Position numbers and translations under genes: made by a program. Below are positions 1-5,264 of a stretch of DNA of 44,979 bases, piece by piece. The DNA comes from an uncultured Clostridia bacterium (lineage in GTDB: Bacteria; Bacillota; Clostridia; Christensenellales; Pumilibacteraceae): NCBI GenBank assembly GCA_947086925.1, contig CAMUAL010000015.1, positions 1 to 44,979 on the forward strand. The letters are read 5' to 3'. Below the pieces are notes generated by a model. That model was not told where the DNA came from. It did not search any database and saw only the letters and a list, made by a program, of their open reading frames with translations. Position 1 is the first letter of the stretch, and each line of letters begins with the position of its first letter.

Positions 1-75
1 CATATCCTGCGCAATCATTTGTCGAATACCGTCAAGGCAATTCATATTGTAAACGTGGTTGCGGTCGAGGGTCAT
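1..75 (-). CDS. DNA methyltransferase, N-terminal fragment (runs off left edge)
   Basis: Only the first 25 codons are present; the rest lies beyond the window. The start is the ATG at 75-73, and the reading contains NHVYNMNCLDGIRQM. That pattern (N-x-[IV]-Y-N-M-D/N-C-L-x-G) is typical of the extreme N-terminus of DPPY-type DNA methyltransferases, just before the catalytic motif, which is not visible here. The start overlaps a TGA in another frame (ATGA), the same coupling seen at several junctions of this module. The only purine-rich sequence at Shine-Dalgarno distance is the G8 tract at 82-89. A short N-terminal match cannot tell the modified base or whether a restriction partner exists. The call rests on this motif alone. 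Confidence 0.6.
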   Translation of the reverse strand, partial: MTLDRNHVYNMNCLDGIRQMIAQDM

Positions 76-409
76 TTAATACCCCCCCCGCAAGCATTGC
101 CGCCGCCGCGTCGTATTCCGTTTTGTCAACTTCCTCCCAACGGGTAACGGTGTCGCCGTTCGTGTACATCACGATGTATTGCACTTCGTATTTATCGGGT
201 ATTGTTTCGGTGTGGATATTCGGCACAAGCACAAAATCGCCCTGCCAAACATTAAACTTATACTCATAGTCCGTTACGGTTTCTTGATGTTGCGGCGTAT
301 ACCGCACGTCAAGCGGAGTTTTGCTTTCAATTTCCTTGTCGGTGCAAGCCGTAAAGAATAGGGCGACAACAATTATCAAAAGCGTTGCAATGTGTTTTAA
401 TGGTTTCAT
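32..409 (-). CDS. Small lipoprotein of the phage-like module; 3' end probably frameshifted at a G8 tract
   Basis: 125 residues as read. The N-terminus has two basic residues, a hydrophobic stretch (about 7-19) and FFTAC at 18-22, so Cys22 is a likely lipidation site and the protein would be anchored outside the membrane. The mature part has no domain I recognise. The ribosome binding site AAGGAGG lies just upstream of the ATG. The last 16 residues are read through the start of the downstream methyltransferase in a different frame. With one more G in the tract at 82-89, the protein would end AGGGIK and stop at a TGA overlapping the methyltransferase ATG. The in-frame end used here is therefore suspect. 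Small lipoproteins in phages sometimes act in superinfection exclusion, but nothing here shows that. Confidence 0.65.
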   Translation of the reverse strand: MKPLKHIATLLIIVVALFFTACTDKEIESKTPLDVRYTPQHQETVTDYEYKFNVWQGDFVLVPNIHTETIPDKYEVQYIVMYTNGDTVTRWEEVDKTEYDAAAAMLAGGVLNDPRPQPRLQYELP

Positions 410-433
410 TTTTACCTCCTTTCGCCGCGTCCG

Positions 434-1138
434 TTAATCGTATAAAAACGACGCTTGCGCAAATTCGTTTTCGATACACGATGTTGCAATATCGAAGTAA
501 TTTTTGTCGAGTTCAAAACAAATATATTTACGCCGCAATTTGCGGGCGGCAATAGCGGTTGTACCCCCCCCCGCAAACCCGTCGAATATTACGTCGCCTT
601 CTTGCGAAAACGTGCTTATAAGCCGTTGCAATAGCGGTATGGGCTTTTCGCAAGTGTGTACTTGCTTGACGACGCGCGGGTAATTCAATACGTCCGATAT
701 TGCCGTATCGGGCGGGGGCGGGCTTCCTTTGATTGCAAGGTACATCGGCTCGTATTGCGGGCGGGTATAATACCCGATACCGAAGTTATTTTTGACCCAT
801 ATCGGCATTGACTTGATTTGAAAACCTGCCGCCCGTATCGCCTTTTCAAACGCGGGTATTGTCGCCCAAGACATAAACGATATTGCAAATGTGTCGGGCT
901 TCAATAAGCGGTAACATTCCGCAAAATAGTCGCCGAGCAATTTATCAAAGTCCGCCACCGATAAATTGTCGTTAAGTATTGCGCCGCGTTCGGCGGTGCG
1001 TTGCGGTACAAAATTGATGTTGTACGGCGGGTCGGTTAAAACCATATCGACGCACTCGTTCGGCATTGTGCGCATTGCCGTTATGCAATCGGCGTTATAC
1101 AAGCCGTTTGCGATGTATGCGCCGCCGCCCGTTACCAT
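434..1138 (-). CDS. DNA methyltransferase, beta-type motif order (N6-adenine or N4-cytosine)
   Basis: 234 residues. The catalytic motif IV TDPPYN (residues 35-40) comes before the S-adenosylmethionine-binding motif I FDGFAGGGTT (185-194), and HTCEKP (161-166) sits between them. That order is the beta arrangement of amino-methyltransferases, so it should transfer a methyl group from AdoMet to an exocyclic amino group of adenine or cytosine. No target-recognition domain of appreciable size is visible, and the size fits phage solitary methyltransferases. I chose the ATG at 1138-1136, which overlaps the stop of the upstream gene (ATGGTAA). A longer reading to 1510 adds an Arg-rich stretch that is only the shadow of that gene. 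Motif I usually reads FAGSGTT; here Gly replaces Ser and the codons form a G9 tract (564-572). No nuclease gene is adjacent. Confidence 0.85.
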   Translation of the reverse strand: MVTGGGAYIANGLYNADCITAMRTMPNECVDMVLTDPPYNINFVPQRTAERGAILNDNLSVADFDKLLGDYFAECYRLLKPDTFAISFMSWATIPAFEKAIRAAGFQIKSMPIWVKNNFGIGYYTRPQYEPMYLAIKGSPPPPDTAISDVLNYPRVVKQVHTCEKPIPLLQRLISTFSQEGDVIFDGFAGGGTTAIAARKLRRKYICFELDKNYFDIATSCIENEFAQASFLYD

Positions 1139-1533
1139 TTGCGCCGCTCCTTGCTTGCCGCTTTCGCCATAGCGTATAAATCGGCGTAATAATCGCCCGC
1201 GTCGGGGTCGGGATAGGTCGGGGCGGGCTTTTGTTCGGGCGCGGACGGCGCGGGGGAGTCGGTGCGTCGCGGTTGCCGCGCTTCGTCCGCGTGCGTACAC
1301 GTTGCAAAATGCGATATGTAACCTTCGCCGTCGATAATAGGTGTAAGCCCGCCGCCGTTCGGGTTGACGACCGTTGCTTTTATAACCTTGCCGTCCGATA
1401 AAACGATAACGTCCTTGCCCTTGTAATTTTCTTGATACTTGACCGCGTCCGCGTCGCACGGCATAGCGCGACCGTTTTGTGTTTTGAGCCATACGATAGG
1501 CGCACCGCAAAATTTACACTTTTTAATTTCCAT
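1132..1533 (-). CDS. Phage-type small zinc-motif protein (133 aa)
   Basis: The protein starts with CKFCGAPIVWLKTQNGRAMPCD (Cys6, Cys9 and Cys26 are the conserved cysteines) and later has ISHFATC (His75, Cys79). This combination, C-x2-C-G-x-P-I-x-W then MPCDA, a central segment, and HWATCP-like residues, recurs in small uncharacterised proteins of Clostridia and Bacillus phages and prophages. The conserved Cys and His residues suggest a structural zinc site. The C-terminal third (about 87-110) is Pro-rich and probably disordered. The start overlaps the previous gene's end by 11 bases, and its own stop overlaps the methyltransferase start, so the three are probably translationally coupled. Function unknown. 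Confidence 0.75.
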   Translation of the reverse strand: MEIKKCKFCGAPIVWLKTQNGRAMPCDADAVKYQENYKGKDVIVLSDGKVIKATVVNPNGGGLTPIIDGEGYISHFATCTHADEARQPRRTDSPAPSAPEQKPAPTYPDPDAGDYYADLYAMAKAASKERRKW

Positions 1534-2158
1534 AACGCTCCTCCCGTATCGACTTGATGTCCGAATTAAAGAAAACGATGTTGCGAATAGGCGTTACAAG
1601 GCAATAGCGAATTATCGGCGCATTATTGTCGGTTATTATTGTTTGCTTATGCAAAAAACCCGCCGCCACCGAGCCGTCATTAAACTTGATAAATACCGAC
1701 TTGCCGCAAAGTTCGTTTAATTGCTTGCTTTCCTGCGATGTTTGCGCCGCTTCCGTCGGGCGTATCTTTTTGACGTGCGATTTCTTAAAGTGCAATTCGC
1801 CGTTTATACGGTCAAGCCAATACCCGCAAATTTTTGTATTATCGTCGTCGGGGTTTTGATAGCGTATTGCGGGCGTATCTTTATGTAAAATGCCGACCTC
1901 GATGTCGCCGTCGGTGTATTCGATTTCAACCACCTTGCCGACAAGCGCGTTTAATTTTGCGCTTTCGGCGCGTTGTAACGGGGTTGATGTGAGCGCGTCC
2001 GCGTCCGCCTTTATCTTTGCTTTTTTCGCGTCAAGTAAGCGGCGGGGGACGACGACGTTTATATTGCAATCGTCGCAACATTCGCCGCGCGTTTCAATGG
2101 GCGCGGGGTTGTTTCCGTAACCCTCAAACAAATTGCCGCATATACAACATTTTTTCAT
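1523..2158 (-). CDS. Phage-type zinc-finger protein with two tandem copies of a small beta-rich unit
   Basis: 211 residues. The N-terminus has a four-cysteine finger: CCICG (Cys5, Cys8), the phrase FEGYGNNPAP, then CCDDCN (Cys28, Cys31). This finger is common in small proteins next to phage replication and methylase genes. After a charged linker come two similar units at about 68-133 and 146-206. Both begin LN-[AE]-L-x-GK and continue with short strands ending DG-x-[IV]-x-[VA]-G-[IF]-LHK, then IRY. The pattern resembles an internal duplication of a small beta-barrel, possibly Sm-like; that fold is inference. The ATG overlaps the upstream stop by 4 bases (ATGA). Function unknown; nucleic-acid binding is plausible. 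Confidence 0.7.
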   Translation of the reverse strand: MKKCCICGNLFEGYGNNPAPIETRGECCDDCNINVVVPRRLLDAKKAKIKADADALTSTPLQRAESAKLNALVGKVVEIEYTDGDIEVGILHKDTPAIRYQNPDDDNTKICGYWLDRINGELHFKKSHVKKIRPTEAAQTSQESKQLNELCGKSVFIKFNDGSVAAGFLHKQTIITDNNAPIIRYCLVTPIRNIVFFNSDIKSIREERYGN

Positions 2159-2676
2159 TTGCTTTGCCTCCGCTCGGTAAAAAACTTTGCTATTTCCGCA
2201 ACCTTTTTATCAGTTAATCGCGGTAATTGTTTGCCCGACCCGCCGCATTTGTGGCAAATACCGTCGTCAACAATCGTAAAGGCGACCGACCGTGCGTAAC
2301 TGCCCGAGCCGCCGCAACGTGCGCAAGGCTCGCCAAAGTGCTTGCGTATATTCAAACGGGCAATTCTTACAATGTCGTTTACCGTTTTTAACTTTGCCGC
2401 GTCCTTTTCTAAAATATCGGGGAATACCGACAAAACCGCTTTGCGGGCGGTGTTGTCGAGCCTGTCGTATGCTTGCCGCCATAAAAACCGTTTTGCGTCG
2501 TCGTCGATGTAAACCGCTTTTATGGGGTAAGTGTTTGCCCCTTCGACCGATATTCCGCAATAAGATTTACCCGTCATTTTTCCGCTTTCGTCGTAGTGTT
2601 CGACGGTATGAAAATCACATATACAACACGCGGGGAGGTTTGCGGGCGGCTCGTAAGTCGTGAGTTTAATTTTCAT
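2155..2676 (-). CDS. Phage-type protein with two DnaJ-like CxxCGGSG zinc motifs
   Basis: 173 residues. The C-terminal third carries CARCGGSG (Cys118, Cys121) and CHKCGGSG (Cys141, Cys144), the same repeat type as the DnaJ cysteine-rich domain but only one pair, so one zinc ion is expected. The N-terminal part has further cysteines (CCIC at 17-20) and a helical middle region (about 60-115) with no family I recognise. Short proteins with a single DnaJ-like zinc hairpin are common in phages and need not be chaperones; there is no J-domain HPD motif. The start overlaps the upstream gene by 4 bases (ATGA), as does its end with the next gene. Confidence 0.7.
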   Translation of the reverse strand: MKIKLTTYEPPANLPACCICDFHTVEHYDESGKMTGKSYCGISVEGANTYPIKAVYIDDDAKRFLWRQAYDRLDNTARKAVLSVFPDILEKDAAKLKTVNDIVRIARLNIRKHFGEPCARCGGSGSYARSVAFTIVDDGICHKCGGSGKQLPRLTDKKVAEIAKFFTERRQSK

Positions 2677-3068
2677 AACACCACCCCTTCAAGCGGGTTT
2701 AACCCGTTTGCTTTTGCTTCCTTGCGCACATTATCGTATTTATCAATATGTCCGCAAGGGTTAGCCCAACCGTCGCATTGTAAACACATACTCCCGTCGT
2801 AAGAGCGCACGCTTTTAATTGTGCCGCGCGGCTTTCCGCATATAGGGCAAACCCAACGCAATTTTATTTTGATTGATTTGTAACCTTCGTGCGTTTCGCA
2901 AGCGGGAACACATACTTCTTTGATGTCGGCGGGCGTTATGACTTCCGTCGCGGTTAATTCGGGTTGTCCGTAAAGTGTTTGTAACGTCTTTTCGTGGGCG
3001 GTAAGCGGCAAGCCGAGCGACCGCTTCGCTTTAATTCTTTTTAATTGTTCGGTGGTTTGGTTGTTCAT
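2673..3068 (-). CDS. Phage-type zinc-motif protein (131 aa)
   Basis: I start this gene at the ATG at 3068, which begins MNNQTTEQLKRIKAKRSLG and has an excellent AGGAGG site 7 bases upstream. The frame stays open to 3227, but that part overlaps the upstream gene and is not credible. The protein has a basic N-terminal helix (5-17). A cysteine-rich C-terminal part follows, with CPIC (Cys74, Cys77), CLQC (Cys95, Cys98) and Cys105 and His107, so it probably binds zinc. It ends in an ATGA overlap with the next gene. No named family is recognised. Its small size and coupling suggest an accessory protein of the mobile module. Confidence 0.7.
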   Translation of the reverse strand: MNNQTTEQLKRIKAKRSLGLPLTAHEKTLQTLYGQPELTATEVITPADIKEVCVPACETHEGYKSIKIKLRWVCPICGKPRGTIKSVRSYDGSMCLQCDGWANPCGHIDKYDNVRKEAKANGLNPLEGVVL

Positions 3069-3084
3069 TTTGTGCCTCCTGTGA

Positions 3085-3720
3085 TTATTCAATATCGGCG
3101 TATGCCGCGCGTATTCTCTCCCAATCGGGGTCGATAACAAGTCCCCAATTTCGCAACGCGGCGGCGAGCGGTTGTTCGTCGTATGTAACTTCGCCGATGT
3201 AACGCTCGCCGCGTCCGTATGTGTCATAGGATATAAACCCTTCGGGGATAACGCCGCGCGAAGGCGGGCGGTGAGTGCAAAAGTAACGGTATTTACCTTT
3301 CGCCGCCGTAACCTTTTTCAAAATATCGGTGTACGACCCCGCACGGAGCGTCTTTCCCGCAATGTGCTTTGTGTAACTTTCGGACGCAAAGAAGTACCAA
3401 GTAACGCGATAGACGGGGTCGTTGTATTCGTCGGTGTCCCAAAACGCGCGGGCGCGTGCTTCGTTCGTGTATTTGACGTTGTCGTACACTTTGTTGCCGA
3501 TACCGCCGCCGTCGTATGTGCTTTCGTATTCGTACTCTTCCGAGTCGATACCTTGCTTTATTTGTTCGGCAATCGCTGTTATTTCGTCGGGTGCGCCGCC
3601 CCAACCGCCGAACGCGGCGGCATATTCCGCAAGTAAGCGGTTAGCCGCCCGCGTCAACGTGCTTTGCGGTATTCCGTTAATCTTTATCGGGTACGCCTTG
3701 TCAAACGATTTTTCAATCAT
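3085..3720 (-). CDS. Hypothetical protein of the phage-like module (211 aa)
   Basis: The start is the ATG at 3720-3718, which begins MIEKSFDKAYPIK and overlaps the TGA of the upstream gene (ATGA). A longer reading by six codons is possible but would add a Gly-rich stretch with no better signal. The protein looks soluble, with no signal peptide or membrane segment. It is rich in Tyr and acidic residues between about 60 and 110 (EEYEYESTYDGG), and aromatic residues recur toward the C-terminus (YRYFCTH, FISYDTYGRGERY). I recognise no motif or family. It is followed by 16 bases carrying the ribosome binding site of the next gene. Confidence 0.6.
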   Translation of the reverse strand: MIEKSFDKAYPIKINGIPQSTLTRAANRLLAEYAAAFGGWGGAPDEITAIAEQIKQGIDSEEYEYESTYDGGGIGNKVYDNVKYTNEARARAFWDTDEYNDPVYRVTWYFFASESYTKHIAGKTLRAGSYTDILKKVTAAKGKYRYFCTHRPPSRGVIPEGFISYDTYGRGERYIGEVTYDEQPLAAALRNWGLVIDPDWERIRAAYADIE

Positions 3721-3995
3721 ACCGCCGCCTCCGCGCACTCAATAAGGCAAAAATCGTCGGGGCATTTGCCTTCATTTACCGCACGGACGCAACCTTTATC
3801 GTATGCCGCACCGTTGTCGTCGCGGTTGTAACGATACCATTTGTCGTAATAACCCGCCTTGCGGTCGCGGTATCCTGCCGCTTCGTCCTTTTTCGCGGTT
3901 GCGGCTTTCAATGCTTCGTATTGCTTTGCCGTTATGCTTTCGCCGTTCGGTAATAAGTAGTGCGGCTCGCCGCCGATGTAATAAGTGATTACCAT
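3717..3995 (-). CDS. Small hypothetical protein of the phage-like module (92 aa)
   Basis: The start at 3995 begins MVITYYIGGEPHYLLPNGE and has AAGGAG about 9 bases upstream. The frame is open upstream to 4064 but that part overlaps the ribbon-helix-helix gene. The protein opens with short predicted strands, followed by a Lys/Ala-rich helix (about 23-42: ITAKQYEALKAATAKKDEAA), then a Tyr/Asp-rich segment and a cysteine pair near the end (CPDDFCLIEC). No family is recognised. It sits between the putative regulator and the 211-residue protein, with 13 bases to the regulator and a 4-base overlap downstream. Confidence 0.6.
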   Translation of the reverse strand: MVITYYIGGEPHYLLPNGESITAKQYEALKAATAKKDEAAGYRDRKAGYYDKWYRYNRDDNGAAYDKGCVRAVNEGKCPDDFCLIECAEAAV

Positions 3996-4008
3996 AATTT
4001 TTGACTCC

Positions 4009-4185
4009 TTAATTTTCGCTGTTTTTCTTTGCGTATTCGTTGCACGCCGCGCGAACAACATCACTTAACGCAAGGTCTTTATCTGCCGCAATGCGCAACA
4101 ATGCGTCGCGGGTATCTTTGCTTATAAATGCCGATATGGGGACGCGGGTTTGTTTGATTTTTGCGGTTGTAGTTGCTTCGGTCAT
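4009..4185 (-). CDS. Ribbon-helix-helix (CopG/Arc-like) small DNA-binding protein, 58 aa
   Basis: First gene of the leftward module. The start ATG at 4185-4183 follows AAGGAGG with a 7-base spacing, and the stop TAA is at 4011-4009. The protein begins MTEATTTAKIKQTRVPISAF. It then has a short strand (RVPISAFI, 14-21), a helix (DTRDALLRIAADKD, 24-37) and a second helix (SDVVRAACNEYAKKN, 41-55). This strand-helix-helix pattern, with the loop residues before S-D-V-V-R-A-A, matches ribbon-helix-helix DNA-binding proteins, which act as dimers of intertwined strands. It is probably the module's autoregulator. The palindromes at 4209-4238 and 4267-4295 directly upstream are the obvious candidate operators. 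The call is from pattern only. Confidence 0.7.
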   Translation of the reverse strand: MTEATTTAKIKQTRVPISAFISKDTRDALLRIAADKDLALSDVVRAACNEYAKKNSEN

Positions 4186-4208
4186 AGTCGTACCTCCTTA
4201 AAAATAAA

Positions 4209-4238
4209 AAAGTGGGTTTGTTGCAACAAACCCACTTT
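4209..4238 (-). promoter_or_regulatory. Perfect 30-bp palindrome with T-run in the leader of the phage-like module: attenuator and/or operator
   Basis: The 15-base arms are exactly complementary with no spacer (centre TTG|CAA). Read on the minus strand, the palindrome is followed by TTTTTTATTTTT and then the AAGGAGG of the ribbon-helix-helix gene, so it resembles an intrinsic terminator placed inside the leader. Its core GGGTTTGTT...AACAAACCC is closely related to the second inverted repeat at 4267-4295, which fits an operator for a dimeric repressor. Both readings can hold together. Confidence 0.6.
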
Positions 4239-4266
4239 GCAAGGGTAAAAACCCGCATAAAACAAA

Positions 4267-4295
4267 AATAGGCTTGTTTTATTAACAAACCTATT
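4267..4295. promoter_or_regulatory. Second inverted repeat, related half-sites, overlapping the minus-strand -10 region
   Basis: Arms AATAGGCTTGTT and AACAAACCTATT are complementary at 11 of 12 positions around a 5-base spacer. The half-site GG[TC]TTGTT is shared with the palindrome at 4209-4238. It overlaps the likely -10 box (4293-4298) and transcription start of the leftward module, the expected place for a repressor operator. Confidence 0.5.
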
Positions 4296-4320
4296 GTAAA
4301 TTAGCAAAAATTTTTGTAAA
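4293..4320 (-). promoter_or_regulatory. Promoter of the leftward phage-like module
   Basis: Read on the minus strand: -35 TTTACA (4320-4315), a 16-base spacer, and -10 TACAAT (4298-4293). Transcription would start near 4286 and give a leader of about 100 bases before the ribbon-helix-helix gene. Assigned by match to the housekeeping consensus. Confidence 0.5.
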
Positions 4321-4363
4321 AGGTATTGACAAATCGCAATATTTGTGAAACACTTTTTTGTAC

Positions 4364-4387
4364 GCCGCCAAAACGGTATTCGGCGGC
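4364..4387 (+). other. Short inverted repeat in the leader of the MBL-fold gene
   Basis: GCCGCC (4364-4369) and GGCGGC (4382-4387) could pair around a 12-base loop, ending 21 bases before the start of the MBL-fold gene. There is no T-run, so it is not a terminator; it may be chance in GC-rich sequence. Confidence 0.25.
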
Positions 4388-4408
4388 AATATGTTCGGAG
4401 ATAAAAGT

Positions 4409-5083
4409 ATGAAAGTAACTGTATTAGGTAAATACGGTCCTTATGCGGGCAACGGCGGCGGAACTTCGTCGTATCTTGTTCGCGGCGAAAACACGTCTTT
4501 AATGCTCGATTTCGGAAGCGGAGCTATGGGCAGATTGCAAAAGTACGTCGCATTGTCCGAGCTTGACGCAATAATACTCAGTCACTTGCATTACGACCAT
4601 ATTTGCGACTTGTTTCCGCTCGGGTACTATCTGCAAGCGTGCGATATGCGCATTAAGCTTATAATGCCCGATACCGACTGCGTGCAAAATAAAATTTTAT
4701 CCGATTTCGGCACGTTCGATATTGTGCCCGTATCGCAGAATATGCAAGTAGGGGAGTTTAAATTAAACTTCGAAAAAATGCGTCACCCGCTCGAAAGCTA
4801 TTCGGTTAAAGTAACAAACGGCAGCCGCTCGTTATTTTACAGCGGCGATACCGTGTTTTGCGACGAGCTTATGCGGGCGGCAAGCGGCAGCAGTCTAATG
4901 ATTCTCGACTGCGGAAAAGCAGACGGCACAAAAGCTCCGCACCTGTCGCTGTCGGAAGCGGCGTTTATCGCAAAAACCTTGCAGACGCCCGCAATAGCTT
5001 CGCACATCAATCCTGCCGTAAGCTACAAATCTCCGTCGGGTTTCGTTACCGTTGCAGAAGAAGATAAAACATATATGTTGTGA
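4409..5083 (+). CDS. MBL-fold metallo-hydrolase, YhfI-like
   Basis: 224 residues from the ATG at 4409, preceded by GGAG 8 bases upstream; an upstream ATG at 4358 in the same frame lacks a ribosome binding site. The protein begins MKVTVLGKYGPYAGNGGGTSS, as in the YhfI/RNase Z-like branch of the metallo-beta-lactamase fold. It has the metal-binding HLHYDH motif (about 61-66), a second metal ligand region SGDTVF (about 150-155) and a late histidine (SHIN, about 202-205). It should be a dinuclear zinc hydrolase in the cytoplasm; its substrate (nucleic acid, cyclic nucleotide or small ester) cannot be told from sequence. It stands alone between the leftward module and the giant LRR gene and is probably the first host gene beyond the module. 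Confidence 0.85.
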   Translation: MKVTVLGKYGPYAGNGGGTSSYLVRGENTSLMLDFGSGAMGRLQKYVALSELDAIILSHLHYDHICDLFPLGYYLQACDMRIKLIMPDTDCVQNKILSDFGTFDIVPVSQNMQVGEFKLNFEKMRHPLESYSVKVTNGSRSLFYSGDTVFCDELMRAASGSSLMILDCGKADGTKAPHLSLSEAAFIAKTLQTPAIASHINPAVSYKSPSGFVTVAEEDKTYML

Positions 5084-5123
5084 AAATTTATGTAAATCCG
5101 CTAAAATCGTTATGTTTATTTGC

Positions 5124-5153
5124 TTGACAACAATAAAAATATAATGTTATAAT
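5124..5153 (+). promoter_or_regulatory. Promoter of the giant LRR lipoprotein gene
   Basis: TTGACA (5124-5129), 18-base spacer, TATAAT (5148-5153), a near-perfect housekeeping promoter. It leads into a leader of about 105 bases holding the hairpin at 5182-5214. Confidence 0.75.
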
Positions 5154-5181
5154 CTTTGAAATAAATAATCGAGTATTTGAC

Positions 5182-5214
5182 AACGGGGTCACGAATTTTG
5201 TGACGCCGTTTTTT
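5182..5214 (+). promoter_or_regulatory. Terminator-like hairpin in the leader of the giant LRR gene
   Basis: AACGG-g-GTCAC pairs with GTGAC-g-CCGTT around a 7-base loop and is followed by a T-run. It lies about 22 bases after the predicted transcription start and 50 bases before the gene, so it can act only as a leader attenuator or as the end of a very short RNA. Similar elements are at 15722-15757 and 31626-31648. Confidence 0.55.
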
Positions 5215-5264
5215 AAACCTTTATTTATTTGCAGGCATTATAAAGTAGGACTAAGGAGTTTACT

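Noticed and set aside
1139..1510. Long upstream extension of the methyltransferase frame
   Set aside because: It is Arg-rich and lies wholly over the zinc-motif gene at 1132-1533; the internal ATG at 1138 begins the methyltransferase-like sequence.
4079..4288. Leftward reading frame over the ribbon-helix-helix gene and its leader
   Set aside because: It runs through the palindrome and the ribosome binding site and has no family signs; the 58-residue frame with its strong Shine-Dalgarno is better.
4326..4354. TTGACA on the plus strand before the MBL-fold gene
   Set aside because: No convincing -10 box lies 16-18 bases downstream (AACACT at best), so I do not call a promoter.
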